In this document: in pieces, positions 41,254-50,172 of the stretch
Position numbering within the stretch: position 1 is the first letter of the stretch
How the letters are laid out: each line of letters starts with the position of its first letter
Assembly: GCA_002729525.1 (NCBI GenBank)
Contig: PBYI01000015.1
Location: 84,533 to 148,532 of the forward strand
Direction of reading: 5' to 3'
DNA length: 64,000 nt
From: Nocardioides sp.
Lineage (GTDB): Bacteria; Actinomycetota; Actinomycetes; Propionibacteriales; Nocardioidaceae
Position numbers and translations under genes: made by a program
The notes under the pieces: model-generated
Seen by the model: only the letters and a program-made list of their open reading frames with translations
Databases searched by the model: none
Told to the model about the DNA's origin: nothing

Positions 41254-42030
41254 TTACAGTCGCCGGTTGGCGAGCGACGGGTTGGTCCGGCGTGCCTCGT
41301 CGAGCACCTCGCGGTGCAGCGTGGCGGTGAGCACCTCGGGCTCCTCGCCGGCCTCGACGAGGACGTCGCCGAGCGGGTCGACGACCGTGGAGCGGCCGGT
41401 GTAGCGCGGGCCGGGCTGGCCGACCGCGACGACGTACACGGTGTTCTCGATCGCGCGGGCGCGCACCAGGGTGCGCCAGTGGTCGACCTTACGGGGGCCC
41501 GCGACCCAGGCGGCCGGGACGACCAGCACCTCGGCGCCGGCGTCGACCAGCAGCCGCGCCATCTCAGGGAACCGCAGGTCGTAGCAGGTCATCAGACCCA
41601 CCCGCCAGCCGTCGACGGTCACCGTCGTGGCACCGGGCTCGCCGGCGACGAGCCGGTCGGACTCGCGGTAGCCGAAGGAGTCGTAGAGGTGGACCTTGCG
41701 GTAGTCGGCCACCGCCGCGCCGCGCGCGACCAGGGTGTTGAACGGCCGCTCCGGGTCACCGCTGGACTCGAACATGCCCGCCACGACGGTGCAGCCGTGC
41801 GCGGCGGCGGCCTGCGCCACGGTGCTCGCGAACGGCCCGTCGACCGCCTCGGCGTACGGGCCCACGTCGCTGCCGGGCCTGCCGAAGTCGCGCGCGAAGG
41901 CCTCCGGCCAGACCACCAGGTCGGCGCCGTCCGGGGTGCCCGCGGTCAGCGCGGCCCGGTTGTCGGCGGGCTCGAGCGAGGACGCCTGCTGGAGCAGGGC
42001 GACGTCGAGCGTGGCGGTCGGGGAGGACAC
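41254..42030 (-). CDS. Carbon-nitrogen hydrolase (nitrilase superfamily)
   Basis: A 258-residue hydrolase from GTG 42030. The Glu-Lys-Cys triad is visible: Glu in VVWPEAFARDF, Lys in YRKVHLYDSFGY, and Cys in GLMTCYDLRFPE. The DSFGYRE... and CYDLRFPE signatures resemble the omega-amidase/Nit branch, which hydrolyses alpha-ketoglutaramate or deaminated glutathione. It would act on amides in the cytoplasm. It is divergent from mobA across 75 bp. Confidence 0.88.
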   Translation of the reverse strand: MSSPTATLDVALLQQASSLEPADNRAALTAGTPDGADLVVWPEAFARDFGRPGSDVGPYAEAVDGPFASTVAQAAAAHGCTVVAGMFESSGDPERPFNTLVARGAAVADYRKVHLYDSFGYRESDRLVAGEPGATTVTVDGWRVGLMTCYDLRFPEMARLLVDAGAEVLVVPAAWVAGPRKVDHWRTLVRARAIENTVYVVAVGQPGPRYTGRSTVVDPLGDVLVEAGEEPEVLTATLHREVLDEARRTNPSLANRRL

Positions 42031-42105
42031 CGTCCCAGCCTGCCAGCCCCGGGAAAGCCTCGGAAGCCGCCGCGCGGTCGTGGTCGCGGGTGCGAGCATG
42101 GCCGG

Positions 42106-42714
42106 GTGGCTCCCGCGCTCACGTCGTACGTCGCCGTCGTCCTCGCCGGCGGTCGCGCCAGCCGTCTCGACGGCGCCGACAAGGCCTCGGTCGAGGTGCA
42201 CGGCCGCACCCTGCTGGCCCGGGCGCTCGACGCGGTGGTCGACGCCGCCGAGGTCGTCGTGGTCGGCGAGCAGGTGCCGACCGAGCAGCCGGCGACGTTC
42301 GTGCTGGAGGACCCGCGGCACGGCGGCCCGATCGCGGCGCTGCTGGCCGGCACGGACGTGCTGCTGCGGCCCGCCGCCTCCGCGCCGTACGTCGTGGTGC
42401 TCGCGGTGGACATGCCGCTGCTGACGTCGGCGACCGTACGGCGGCTGCACGACGCCGCGGTGTCGGGTGCTCGGGACGGCTCGGACGGCTCGGACGGATC
42501 GGACGGCTCGGTGCTGCTCGGTCCCGACGGACGCCGTCAGCTCGCGCTGGTGCTGCGCCGCGACCGCCTCGCCGCGGTGGCGCCGGGGCGCGAGGAGCGG
42601 CACGGGGCGTCGGTGCGGTCGTTGACCGGCGACCTGGCGCTGGTCGAGGTGCCGGCCGAGGGCGACGAGCACCGCGACGTCGACACCTGGGCGGACCTGC
42701 GCGACCTGGCGTGA
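42106..42714 (+). CDS. mobA: Molybdenum cofactor guanylyltransferase (MobA-like)
   Basis: A 202-residue nucleotidyltransferase from GTG 42106. It has the NTP-binding opening VVLAGGRASRLDGADKASV and the later metal-binding LAVDMPLLT, the pattern of MobA. MobA adds GMP to molybdopterin. The protein contains a (DGS)4-like insert from a 9-bp DNA repeat at 42475-42510. No other molybdenum-cofactor genes are nearby. A CofC/FbiD-type guanylyltransferase is a less likely alternative. Confidence 0.8.
   Translation: MAPALTSYVAVVLAGGRASRLDGADKASVEVHGRTLLARALDAVVDAAEVVVVGEQVPTEQPATFVLEDPRHGGPIAALLAGTDVLLRPAASAPYVVVLAVDMPLLTSATVRRLHDAAVSGARDGSDGSDGSDGSVLLGPDGRRQLALVLRRDRLAAVAPGREERHGASVRSLTGDLALVEVPAEGDEHRDVDTWADLRDLA
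42475..42510. repeat. 9-bp tandem repeat GACGGCTCG x4 inside mobA
   Basis: Four consecutive 9-base units (third unit GACGGATCG) encode Asp-Gly-Ser repeats in a loop before VLLGPDGRRQL. Copy number could vary by slippage without breaking the frame. Confidence 0.85.
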
Positions 42715-42811
42715 CCTTGCATGACCGGGCGTGACGGCCGGACCCCCGTTGCAGGGGTGAGGACGACGTCGTCAGGCTGGTGAGGACCGTTGACGACGAG
42801 GAGGACGCGTG

Positions 42812-43798
42812 ATGCGTGCAGTGGTGACGGAGGGGTCCGGCGGGCCCGAGGTGCTGTCGGTGGCCGAGCTGCCCGACCCGGAGCCGGGTCCGGGCGAGGT
42901 GCTCCTCGACGTGGCGGCGACGGCGGTCAACCGTGCCGACACGCTCCAGCGGCAGGGTTTCTACCCGCCGCCGCCCGGCGCCAGCGACATCATCGGACTG
43001 GAGTGCAGCGGCACGGTCGCCGCGCTCGGTGAGGGCGTCGAGGGCTGGTCGGTGGGCGACGAGGTGTGCGCGCTGCTCGCGGGAGGCGGTTACGCCAGCA
43101 AGGTCGTCGTACCGGCCGGGCAGGTCATGCCGGTGCCCGACGGTGTCGACCTGGAGACCGCGGCGGCGCTGCCCGAGGTGGCGTGCACGGTCTGGTCGAA
43201 CGTGTGGATGACCGCCGGGCTCCGGCCGGGCGAGTCGTTCCTGGTGCACGGCGGGGCGGGCGGAATCGGCACGTTCGCGATCCAGCTGGCGCACGCGCTC
43301 GACGCGTTCGTGCTCACCACCGGCGGCACGGCCGACAAGCTCGCCTACTGCGCCGACCTCGGCGCCGACGTGACGATCTCCTACCGCGACCAGGACTTCG
43401 TCGAGGTCGCGCGCGAGGCCACCGAGGGCCGCGGCGCCGACGTGGTGCTCGACAACATGGGCGCGAAGTACCTCCAGCGCAACGTCGATGTGCTCGCCGA
43501 CGGCGGCCGGCTCGTCGTCATCGGCATGCAGGGCGGCGTCAAGGCCGAGCTCAACCTCGCCTCGATGCTCAACAAGCGCGCCTCGGTCGCCGCCACCTCG
43601 CTGCGCGGGCGGAAGGTCGAGGGCCCGATGGGCAAGGCCGCGATCTGCGCCTCGGTCGTCGAGCACGTGTGGCCGCTGGTGGCCGACGGGCGGGTGCGTC
43701 CGGTCGTGGAGCAGCGGATGACGCTCGACGACGTCGCCGAGGCGCACCGCACGATGGACGCCGGCTCGCACACCGGGAAGATCCTGCTGACTCTCTAG
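42812..43798 (+). CDS. NAD(P)H quinone oxidoreductase, PIG3 family
   Basis: A 328-residue MDR enzyme. ATG 42812 is chosen because GAGGAGG lies seven bases upstream; a GTG directly before it is also in frame. It has the PIG3-type segment AVNRADTLQRQGFYPPPPGASD, then LECSGTV, the nucleotide loop VHGGAGGIGTFAIQLA, and no zinc ligands. It would reduce quinones with NADPH, a general stress role. A 385-bp repeat-rich gap follows. Confidence 0.9.
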   Translation: MRAVVTEGSGGPEVLSVAELPDPEPGPGEVLLDVAATAVNRADTLQRQGFYPPPPGASDIIGLECSGTVAALGEGVEGWSVGDEVCALLAGGGYASKVVVPAGQVMPVPDGVDLETAAALPEVACTVWSNVWMTAGLRPGESFLVHGGAGGIGTFAIQLAHALDAFVLTTGGTADKLAYCADLGADVTISYRDQDFVEVAREATEGRGADVVLDNMGAKYLQRNVDVLADGGRLVVIGMQGGVKAELNLASMLNKRASVAATSLRGRKVEGPMGKAAICASVVEHVWPLVADGRVRPVVEQRMTLDDVAEAHRTMDAGSHTGKILLTL

Positions 43799-43834
43799 CC
43801 GTCGTACGCCGCCCGCGCGTCGTGTGCGGGTCGG

Positions 43835-43897
43835 GTGGGCGCGGGTCTCGTGGGCGCGGGTCGGTGGGCGCGGCTCGGTGGGCGCGGCTCGGTGGGC
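43835..43897. repeat. 14-bp tandem tract GTGGGCGCGGNTCG
   Basis: Five starts of GTGGGC at 43835, 43850, 43864, 43878 and 43892. Spacing is 15 then 14 bases. The last unit runs into the first 49-bp hairpin repeat. Confidence 0.8.
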
Positions 43898-44111
43898 GGT
43901 GAGCAGGCAACCGAACCCGCACCGGAAACGGTTCAGTGCTCACCGCTCCCGGTGCCCGGACCCGCCTCGACCCACCCGGCGGTGAGCAGGCAACCGAGCC
44001 GGCACCGGGAACTGTTGACCACTCACCGTTCCCCGCACGCCGGCCCGCCCCGACGCATCCGGCGGTGAGCAGGCAACCGAACCCGCACCGCGAAAGGTTG
44101 ACCACTCACCG
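43897..44111. repeat. Three 83-bp-period hairpin repeats
   Basis: Units at 43897-43945, 43980-44028 and 44063-44111, each 49 bp, are separated by 34-bp spacers that are themselves related. Every unit begins CGGTGAGCAGGCAAC and ends CTCACCG, so the ends pair. An inner pair (AACCG/CGGTT, CAAC/GTTG, CAACC/GGTTG) is kept in each copy although the bases change. Confidence 0.88.
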
Positions 44112-44183
44112 CCCACTCACCCGCACGCCCGGCCTCACCCTCCGGCGCGGTGGGGCGTCGGCGCGGCTGGCTACGGTGGAGCC

Positions 44184-44810
44184 ATGAGCGAGCCGACCCG
44201 GTCCGACCAGCAGGCCCAGGGCACCAGCGAGAGCCAGCAGGTCGTCATCATCGGCCCCGACGGCAACCCGATCGGCGCGATCCCGGCCGAGGCGCTGGCC
44301 GGCGCCCAGGCCTCGATGGCCGGGTCGGACGCCGACGCCGACGACGAGGGCGCCGAGCGCAACCTCACCGACCTGGTCGAGCAGCCCGCGAAGGTCATGC
44401 GGATCGGCAGCATGATCAAGCAGCTGCTGGAGGAGGTGAAGTCCGCGCCGCTCGACGAGGCGAGCCGGGCCCGCCTCAAGGAGATCCACGCGGCGTCGAT
44501 CACCGAGCTGGAGCAGGGCCTGGCCCCCGAGCTGGTGGAGGAGCTGCGCCGGCTGTCGCTGCCGTTCACCGAGGAGACCCCGTCCGAGGGCGAGCTGCGG
44601 ATCGCGCAGGCCCAGCTCGTCGGGTGGCTCGAGGGTCTCTTCCACGGCATCCAGACCGCGATCTACGCCCAGCAGATGGCCGCGCGGGCGCAGTTCGAGC
44701 AGATCCGTCGCGCGCTGCCGCAGGGTGCGGCGATGCCGGGCGGACCGCAGGGTGCGCCCGCGCCGCAGCAGGGCGACGACGACCACGGCACCGGCGGGCT
44801 CTACCTCTGA
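44184..44810 (+). CDS. bpa: Bacterial proteasome activator Bpa
   Basis: A 208-residue protein of the Bpa/PafE family. It has an N-terminal QQVVIIGPDGNPIG strand and a four-helix core from about residue 55 to 165 (VMRIGSMIKQLLEEVK, LPFTEETPSEGELRIAQAQL, WLEGLFHGIQTAIYAQQM). A flexible Gly/Pro/Gln linker leads to a C-terminus GGLYL, close to the GQYL tail that docks into the 20S proteasome alpha-ring. It forms a dodecameric, ATP-independent activator in actinobacteria. The Leu for Gln change in the tail is a small deviation. Confidence 0.93.
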   Translation: MSEPTRSDQQAQGTSESQQVVIIGPDGNPIGAIPAEALAGAQASMAGSDADADDEGAERNLTDLVEQPAKVMRIGSMIKQLLEEVKSAPLDEASRARLKEIHAASITELEQGLAPELVEELRRLSLPFTEETPSEGELRIAQAQLVGWLEGLFHGIQTAIYAQQMAARAQFEQIRRALPQGAAMPGGPQGAPAPQQGDDDHGTGGLYL

Positions 44811-44852
44811 TCCCGACCGGCCCGACCGGGAGCGGGCGAGGCTAGGTCAGAG

Positions 44853-45545
44853 CTAGGACCGGCGGCCGAGGCGCCCGAAGACCAGCAGCCCGAGCAGGCC
44901 GACGAGCACCAGCGCGATGCCGGGAGCCACCGTGCGCTGCACCGACGGCGGCTCAACCAGGTCGGGACAGCCCGCGGCGGCGAGGTCGGTCGTCGTGAAC
45001 GCCTCGTCGGTGCTCGCGCACGACATCGTCACGTCGGCGAACGGCTCGGGGGCGGCGGGCTCCTCGGGCACCGGCGTACCGGGCTCGTGGCGTACGCCGA
45101 AGTCGGCGACCGCGCCGCGCAGGGCCGCCGGGGTGGCGGGCACGACGTCGTCGCAGGCGGCCGCGCGCAGGCGCCCGCCGGTGGTGCCGACGGTGAAGAG
45201 GAAGTCGTTGCCGACGTCCAGCCCGCCGGGGCGGTCGGCGCACGCGGCGAAGTCGGCGGTCGAGCGGACGACGGTCTGGTTGGTCTCCAGCGTGCTCTCG
45301 CCGAAGACCCACTGCACCGAGACGACGTACGCCGGACGCCGCTGCTGCTTGGTGCCGAGGTTCTGCACCTCGACGAGCGTGCCGACGAAGGCCTCGAGGT
45401 CGGCGGCCGCGCGCTGCGGCACGGACGCGGTGGTCACAGCGGCGGCCGGGGTGGTGGGCACCAGCGCGAGCACGACGAGCAGCGCCGCCGCCAGCAGGGC
45501 GAGCGGCGTCGGGACGGCGCGCAGGGAGCTCCTCACGGGCACCAT
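44853..45545 (-). CDS. Secreted, C-terminally membrane-anchored protein of unknown function
   Basis: A 230-residue protein from ATG 45545. A signal peptide (LALLAAALLVVLALVPTTPAAA) is followed by an extracellular region of about 160 residues. That region contains VQNLGTKQQRRPAYVVSVQWVFGES and a conserved-looking CADRPGG ... ACDDVVPATPAALRG with cysteines that may pair. One C-terminal membrane helix (GIALVLVGLLGLLVFG) and RLGRRS follow. It resembles small actinobacterial surface proteins. No domain is recognised. Confidence 0.7.
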   Translation of the reverse strand: MVPVRSSLRAVPTPLALLAAALLVVLALVPTTPAAAVTTASVPQRAAADLEAFVGTLVEVQNLGTKQQRRPAYVVSVQWVFGESTLETNQTVVRSTADFAACADRPGGLDVGNDFLFTVGTTGGRLRAAACDDVVPATPAALRGAVADFGVRHEPGTPVPEEPAAPEPFADVTMSCASTDEAFTTTDLAAAGCPDLVEPPSVQRTVAPGIALVLVGLLGLLVFGRLGRRS

Positions 45546-45583
45546 GACACCAGACGCGTGGTCGAAATCCACGCTCGCGGCGC

Positions 45584-46105
45584 TCACCGCGCCGCCGGTG
45601 CCGTGCCGGTCGGACGGGCGGGTCGCGCCAGCACCAGGTGGCCCTCGCCGTCGCCCCCGCGCAGCCCGGTGAACCCGCACGCGGCGAGCACCCGCAGCGA
45701 CGCGGCGTTCTCCGGAAGGGTGCGTCCGCGGACCACGACGCCCTCGGGGTGGCGGCGGTCCAGGTCGTCCATCAGCGCCTGCAGCGCCTCGGTGGCCACG
45801 CCCTGACCGCGTACGGCGGGCACCAGCCCGAAGCCGACCTCGACCTCGCCGGCCTCGTCGGGCGGGCCGTGGAAGCCGATCGTGCCGACCGCCTCGCGGC
45901 CGAGCACGACGTACCGAGAGCACCAGTAGCCGCTCGTCGGCGACACCGTGGCGCCGTCGACGTCGTCCTCGCGCGGGAACTGCGCGTGCCAGCGGTCCTG
46001 CCGGCGGCCGTGGACCAGGTCGTCGCGGTCGGCCGGCCCGATCGGCACCAGCCGGAGCCGGGTGGTGACCACCCAGCCGTCGGGGAGGCCGCTCCCCTCG
46101 CTCAC
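45584..46105 (-). CDS. GNAT-family acetyltransferase
   Basis: A 173-residue N-acetyltransferase of the RimJ/RimL type. TTRLRLVPIGPADRDDLV is near the start, the acetyl-CoA pyrophosphate loop is VPAVRGQGVATEALQAL, and ENAASLRVLAACGF is near the end. It transfers acetyl from acetyl-CoA to an unknown amine. The GTG start overlaps the HAD gene stop, continuing the serS-HAD-GNAT operon. Confidence 0.87.
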   Translation of the reverse strand: MSEGSGLPDGWVVTTRLRLVPIGPADRDDLVHGRRQDRWHAQFPREDDVDGATVSPTSGYWCSRYVVLGREAVGTIGFHGPPDEAGEVEVGFGLVPAVRGQGVATEALQALMDDLDRRHPEGVVVRGRTLPENAASLRVLAACGFTGLRGGDGEGHLVLARPARPTGTAPAAR

Positions 46106-47022
46106 GTGGTGGTCGCGGGCGCGGGCCACCAGCGCTCGAGCTCGACGGCGGCGCCGTCGTCCTCGACGGCGTCGGTGACGGCGTCCGCGGTCTCCTTCAC
46201 CACGTCGATGGCCTGGCCCATGGCGACGCCGCGCCCGGCCCAGGTGAGCATCTCGAGGTCGTTGCGACCGTCGCCGACGGCGAGCACGTCGTCCGACGTC
46301 AGCCCGAGGGCCGCGCACACGTGCTCGAGACCCGACGCCTTGGAGACGCCGACCGGCGTGAGGTCGAGCCAGGCGGTCCAGCCGACGACGTAGTCGGTGC
46401 CGTGCAGCCCCAGCCGACCGGTGAGCTCGACGAAGTCCTCGGCGGTGGCGTCCGGGTCGCGCACGATGACGCGGCTGACCGGGTGCTGCACCAGGTCGTC
46501 GACGGTCGTCTCGATCATGTCGCCGGACAGCTCGCCGTCCGGGAAAGGCGTGGTCACCCGGTAGCCGACGCCGCGCTCCTCGACCGCAATGCGGGCGGAC
46601 GGGTGCTCGGCGAGCACGGCGCGCACGGCCGGGCCGGCGTCGAAGGTCTCCTCGTGCACGACGGCCAGGTCGTCCCAGCCGGGCAGGTAGCGGCACAGGA
46701 CGGCGCCGTTGCTGGCGACGATCCACAGCGGCTCCTCCGGAGCGTCCCCGTCGGGACCGCGCAGGTCCAGCAGGTCGGCCACCCGGGTCATGCCGTGCGG
46801 GCTGCGGCCCGACGCCAGGACGACGTGCGCACCGGCGGCGACGGCCCGGTTGACCGCCTCCTTGACCCGGGGGCGGACCTCCTCGTGCGTCTGCCCGCCG
46901 CCGTCGACCCAGGCCAGCAGGGTGCCGTCGATGTCGAGCGCGACCAGCCGCGGGACCCAGCCGGGCTCGCCGGGTGCGGGGGTCGAGGACGTGGCGGGCG
47001 TCGCGGGCGTCGAGCCCGTCAC
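46102..47022 (-). CDS. HAD-superfamily phosphatase, Cof type
   Basis: A 306-residue protein from GTG 47022 overlapping the serS stop. HAD motif I is [11 protein letters not shown], motif [10 protein letters not shown], motif III lysine is in [12 protein letters not shown], and motif IV is [12 protein letters not shown] with GVAMGQA. The type-C2 cap marks a Cof-like sugar or nucleotide phosphate phosphatase. The first about 20 residues are Thr/Pro/Ala-rich and may be dispensable. It is coupled to serS, an arrangement that is common in actinobacteria. Confidence 0.9.
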   Translation of the reverse strand: MTGSTPATPATSSTPAPGEPGWVPRLVALDIDGTLLAWVDGGGQTHEEVRPRVKEAVNRAVAAGAHVVLASGRSPHGMTRVADLLDLRGPDGDAPEEPLWIVASNGAVLCRYLPGWDDLAVVHEETFDAGPAVRAVLAEHPSARIAVEERGVGYRVTTPFPDGELSGDMIETTVDDLVQHPVSRVIVRDPDATAEDFVELTGRLGLHGTDYVVGWTAWLDLTPVGVSKASGLEHVCAALGLTSDDVLAVGDGRNDLEMLTWAGRGVAMGQAIDVVKETADAVTDAVEDDGAAVELERWWPAPATTT

Positions 47023-48287
47023 GCGTTCACCGGCTCCAGGACCTCGAGCCCGCCGAGGTACGGCTGCAGCGCAGCCGGCACCCGCACCGAGCCGTCGGCC
47101 TGCTGGTGGGTCTCCAGCAGCGCGATGATCGGCCGGTTGGTCGAGCACAGCGTGCCGTTGAGGGTCGCGACCGGGCCCACGCCGTCGTCGTACCGGGCGC
47201 GGGTGTCGAGGCGGCGGGTCTGGAAGTCGGTGCAGTTGGACGCCGACGTGAGCTCGCGGTAGCGACCCTGCGAGGCGATCCACGCCTCGCAGTCGAACTT
47301 GCGCTGCGCGGACAGACCGAGGTCCCCGGCCGCCACGTCGATGACGCGGTAGGTGAGCTCGAGCTTGTCGAGGAACGTCTTCTCCCAGGCCAGCAGCCGC
47401 TCGTGCTCGGCGTACGACTCCTCGACGGTCGTGTAGACGAACATCTCGACCTTGTCGAACCAGTGCACCCGGAAGATGCCGCGGGTGTCCTTGCCGTGCG
47501 AGCCGGCCTCCTTGCGGAAGCACGGGCTGAACGCGGCGTACCGCAGCGGCAGGGTGGCGCCGTCGAGGATCTCGTCGGAGTGGTACGCCGCCATCGGCAC
47601 CTCGGAGGTGCCGACGAGGTACATGTCCTGCCCCTCGATCCGGTAGACGTCGTCGGCGGCCTGGCCGAGGAAGCCGGTGCCCTCCATCGCCCGCGGCTTC
47701 ACCAGCGACGGCGCGACGGTCTCGATGAACCCGGCCTCGGCGGCCTGGTCGAGCGCCATGTTGATGAGCGCGCGGTGGAGCTTGGCGCCGACGCCGGTGA
47801 GGAAGTAGAAGCGCGAGCCCGACACCTTGGCGCCGCGCTCGAGGTCGATGGCGCCGAGCATCCGGCCGAGCTCGACGTGGTCGCGCGGCTCGAAGTCGAA
47901 CTGCGGGATCTCACCGACGGTCTCGAGGAGGGTGAAGTCCTCCTCGCCACCGGCTGGCGAGTGGTCGGAGGCGAGGTTGGGGATGGCCATGATGGCGTCG
48001 TTCCAGGCGGCCTCGGCCTCGCCCTGGGCGGCCTCCGCGGCCTTCACCGACGCGGCCAGTTCCTTGGTGCGCGCGATGAGCGCGGCCTTCTCGTCACCTT
48101 GCGCCTGCGCGACCTGCTTGCCCATCGCCTTCTGCTCGGCGCGCTGGGACTCGAACGAGGAGATGGCCGCCCGGCGGGCCGCGTCGGCCGCGAGCGCGCG
48201 GTCGACGACGTCGTCGGACAGGCCGCGCTTGGCCTGGGCGGCCCGGACGCGGTCGGGGTCCTCGCGGAGCACACGCGTGTCGATCAT
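47019..48287 (-). CDS. serS: Serine-tRNA ligase
   Basis: A 422-residue class II synthetase beginning [22 protein letters not shown]. It has the N-terminal coiled-coil arm (about 30-105) that grips the long variable arm of tRNA-Ser. Motif 2 is [17 protein letters not shown], and motif 3 is [16 protein letters not shown]. It charges tRNA-Ser, two of which are encoded at 38709 and 39420. It heads the serS-HAD-GNAT operon. Confidence 0.97.
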   Translation of the reverse strand: MIDTRVLREDPDRVRAAQAKRGLSDDVVDRALAADAARRAAISSFESQRAEQKAMGKQVAQAQGDEKAALIARTKELAASVKAAEAAQGEAEAAWNDAIMAIPNLASDHSPAGGEEDFTLLETVGEIPQFDFEPRDHVELGRMLGAIDLERGAKVSGSRFYFLTGVGAKLHRALINMALDQAAEAGFIETVAPSLVKPRAMEGTGFLGQAADDVYRIEGQDMYLVGTSEVPMAAYHSDEILDGATLPLRYAAFSPCFRKEAGSHGKDTRGIFRVHWFDKVEMFVYTTVEESYAEHERLLAWEKTFLDKLELTYRVIDVAAGDLGLSAQRKFDCEAWIASQGRYRELTSASNCTDFQTRRLDTRARYDDGVGPVATLNGTLCSTNRPIIALLETHQQADGSVRVPAALQPYLGGLEVLEPVNA

Positions 48288-48434
48288 GCGATCAGGCTAT
48301 CCAGCCGTCCCGGCGGTGCTCACCCGAGATACGGGGGTGGCCCTCCGACATACTGGCCCGGCCCCGGAGCGGACCGGCCCGGGCGACCCGACGTACGACC
48401 CGGACACGACCCGGACATGACAGGGAGGAGCGCC

Positions 48435-50009
48435 GTGCTCGACCGCGCCCGTGCCACCCGGCTCGGCTCCGCCGCCGCCTGCCTGGCGGTCTTCGCCGTC
48501 CTGTGGGTCGGCGTCGCCCAGTCGTGGGCGTGGCTGCTGGACCTCGACACCGAGGCCCGCCGGGCGCAGGCCTGGGCCGCCGACGCCGGGCTGAACGGGT
48601 TCCTCGAGGGCGTCGAGCTGGTCTTCAGCACGCTGCCGATGACGGCGTACACCGTCGTCCTGGCGCTCTTCCTGCTCACCCGCGGGCACCGCCGCGCGGC
48701 GATCTACGTCGTCGGCGTGATGGCCACGACCGCCGCCGTGACGACCGCGGTGAAGGCGATCGTCGCCCGCGACCGGCCCGACTGGCAGGACCCCGTCGAC
48801 CTGCTGGAGAGCCCGGCGTTCCCGTCGGCGCACGCCTCGTCGGCGGCCGCGCTGGCCGGCGTCGTGATCGTCCTGGTCGTCATGCTCGTACGCCGCGCGC
48901 AGCTCCGGCGGCTCGCGGAGGTCGCCGCCGTCCTGGTCGCCGTGCTGGTGGCCGCCGACCGGGTGCTCCTCGGCCGGCACTTCCCCAGCGACGTGCTCGC
49001 CGGGGCGCTGCTGGGGGCGGCGTTCGTGCTGCTCGGGACGGTCGTCTACACGCCGCTCCCCCGCAGCCACGCCCTCAAGATCGAGCCGCTCATCGAGACG
49101 GTTCCGGGCACACTGCGCCGGCTCGCCGTCGTGCTCAACCCCAGCAAGGTCGAGGACGTCGCGTCCTTCCAGTCGCTGGTCACGCAGATGGCGACGGCGT
49201 CGGGGTGGAGCGAGCCGACGTGGTACCTCACCACCCCGGAGGACTCCGGCACCGGCCAGGCCGAGGAGGCCAGCGTCGCCGGCGCCGACCTGGTCATCGT
49301 GTGCGGCGGCGACGGCACCGTCCGCGAGGTGTGCGCCGAGCTCGCCGGCACCGGCATCCCCGTCGGGATCGTGCCCGCCGGCACCGGCAACCTGCTGGCC
49401 CGCAACCTCGGCATCCCGCTCTACATCCGCGCCGCCATCGACATCGCGCTCACCGGCCAGGACAAGCCGATCGACATGGTCGCCGTCAGCGGCGACCACC
49501 TCGAGGACTCCCACTTCCTGGTGATGGCCGGCATGGGCTTCGACGCCGCGATCATGGAGGGCGTCAACGAGGACATCAAGCGCCGCGTCGGCTGGGTCGC
49601 CTACGTCATCTCCGCACTCAAGTCGTTGATGTACCCCGTCACCAAGGTCGAGATCCGCATCGACGGCGGAGAGTGGACCAAGCACCGCGCCCGCACGATC
49701 GTCGTCGGCAACGTCGGCTACCTGCAGGCGGGCATGCCGCTGCTGCCCGACGCCCGCATCGACGACGGCGAGCTCGACGTCGTGCTGCTCTACCCGCGAC
49801 GGTTCCTGTCCTGGATCCCGCTCGCCGTCCGGGTGCTGGCCAAGCGCCGGCGCACCGACGACACGGTCAACCGGATGACCGGTCGGACGGTGTCGGTGCG
49901 GGCGGCAGCCGAGACCCCGCGCCAGCTCGACGGGGACTCCGTCGGGCCCGGGCGGGAGCTGCACATGGAGTGCATCCACGCGCGGTTGCTGGTGCGGGTG
50001 GCGCGGTAG
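48435..50009 (+). CDS. PAP2 phosphatase-diacylglycerol kinase fusion
   Basis: GTG 48435 is preferred because GGGAGGAG lies four bases upstream; an in-frame ATG at 48417 gives six extra residues. The 524-residue protein joins two enzymes. The N-terminal five-helix PAP2 domain has the motifs KAIVARDRPDW, PSAHASS and DRVLLGRHFPSDV. From about residue 220 there is a DAGK-type lipid kinase domain with GGDGTVREV and PAGTGNLLARNL. The first should remove phosphate from a lipid or polyprenyl phosphate and the second should phosphorylate a lipid. Such bifunctional proteins occur in actinobacteria; their substrates are uncertain. Confidence 0.9.
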   Translation: MLDRARATRLGSAAACLAVFAVLWVGVAQSWAWLLDLDTEARRAQAWAADAGLNGFLEGVELVFSTLPMTAYTVVLALFLLTRGHRRAAIYVVGVMATTAAVTTAVKAIVARDRPDWQDPVDLLESPAFPSAHASSAAALAGVVIVLVVMLVRRAQLRRLAEVAAVLVAVLVAADRVLLGRHFPSDVLAGALLGAAFVLLGTVVYTPLPRSHALKIEPLIETVPGTLRRLAVVLNPSKVEDVASFQSLVTQMATASGWSEPTWYLTTPEDSGTGQAEEASVAGADLVIVCGGDGTVREVCAELAGTGIPVGIVPAGTGNLLARNLGIPLYIRAAIDIALTGQDKPIDMVAVSGDHLEDSHFLVMAGMGFDAAIMEGVNEDIKRRVGWVAYVISALKSLMYPVTKVEIRIDGGEWTKHRARTIVVGNVGYLQAGMPLLPDARIDDGELDVVLLYPRRFLSWIPLAVRVLAKRRRTDDTVNRMTGRTVSVRAAAETPRQLDGDSVGPGRELHMECIHARLLVRVAR

Positions 50010-50109
50010 TTCTCGCTGTTGGATTCACCGGTTCACCGGTGGTTCCGACACGTACCGCAGGAAGGTTCCTGCCGGGAGTGTCGGTTTCCTGCAGTCAGCC
50101 GGCCGGTCG

Positions 50110-50152
50110 CGTACGCCGGGCGCCCGCGCGCTGCGCGACCACCCGGCGTACG
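50110..50152. terminator. Inverted repeat between convergent genes
   Basis: CGTACGCCGGG at 50110-50120 pairs with CCCGGCGTACG at 50142-50152 across a 21-base loop. It lies between the PAP2-kinase stop (50009) and the exporter stop (50173). It is a probable bidirectional terminator. Confidence 0.5.
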
Positions 50153-50172
50153 ACGGGGGCGTACGGCGAGCC

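Larger units (their letters stand above)
43799..44183. other. Repeat-bearing intergenic region
   Basis: A 385-bp gap between the quinone oxidoreductase and bpa without a credible gene. It holds a 14-bp tandem tract (43835-43897) and three 49-bp hairpin units at an exact 83-bp period (43897-44111). Confidence 0.8.

Noticed and set aside
43897..44111. CRISPR-like array
   Set aside because: Only three units, a 49-bp repeat with internal divergence, related spacers and no cas genes; it is a tandem duplication of a hairpin element.
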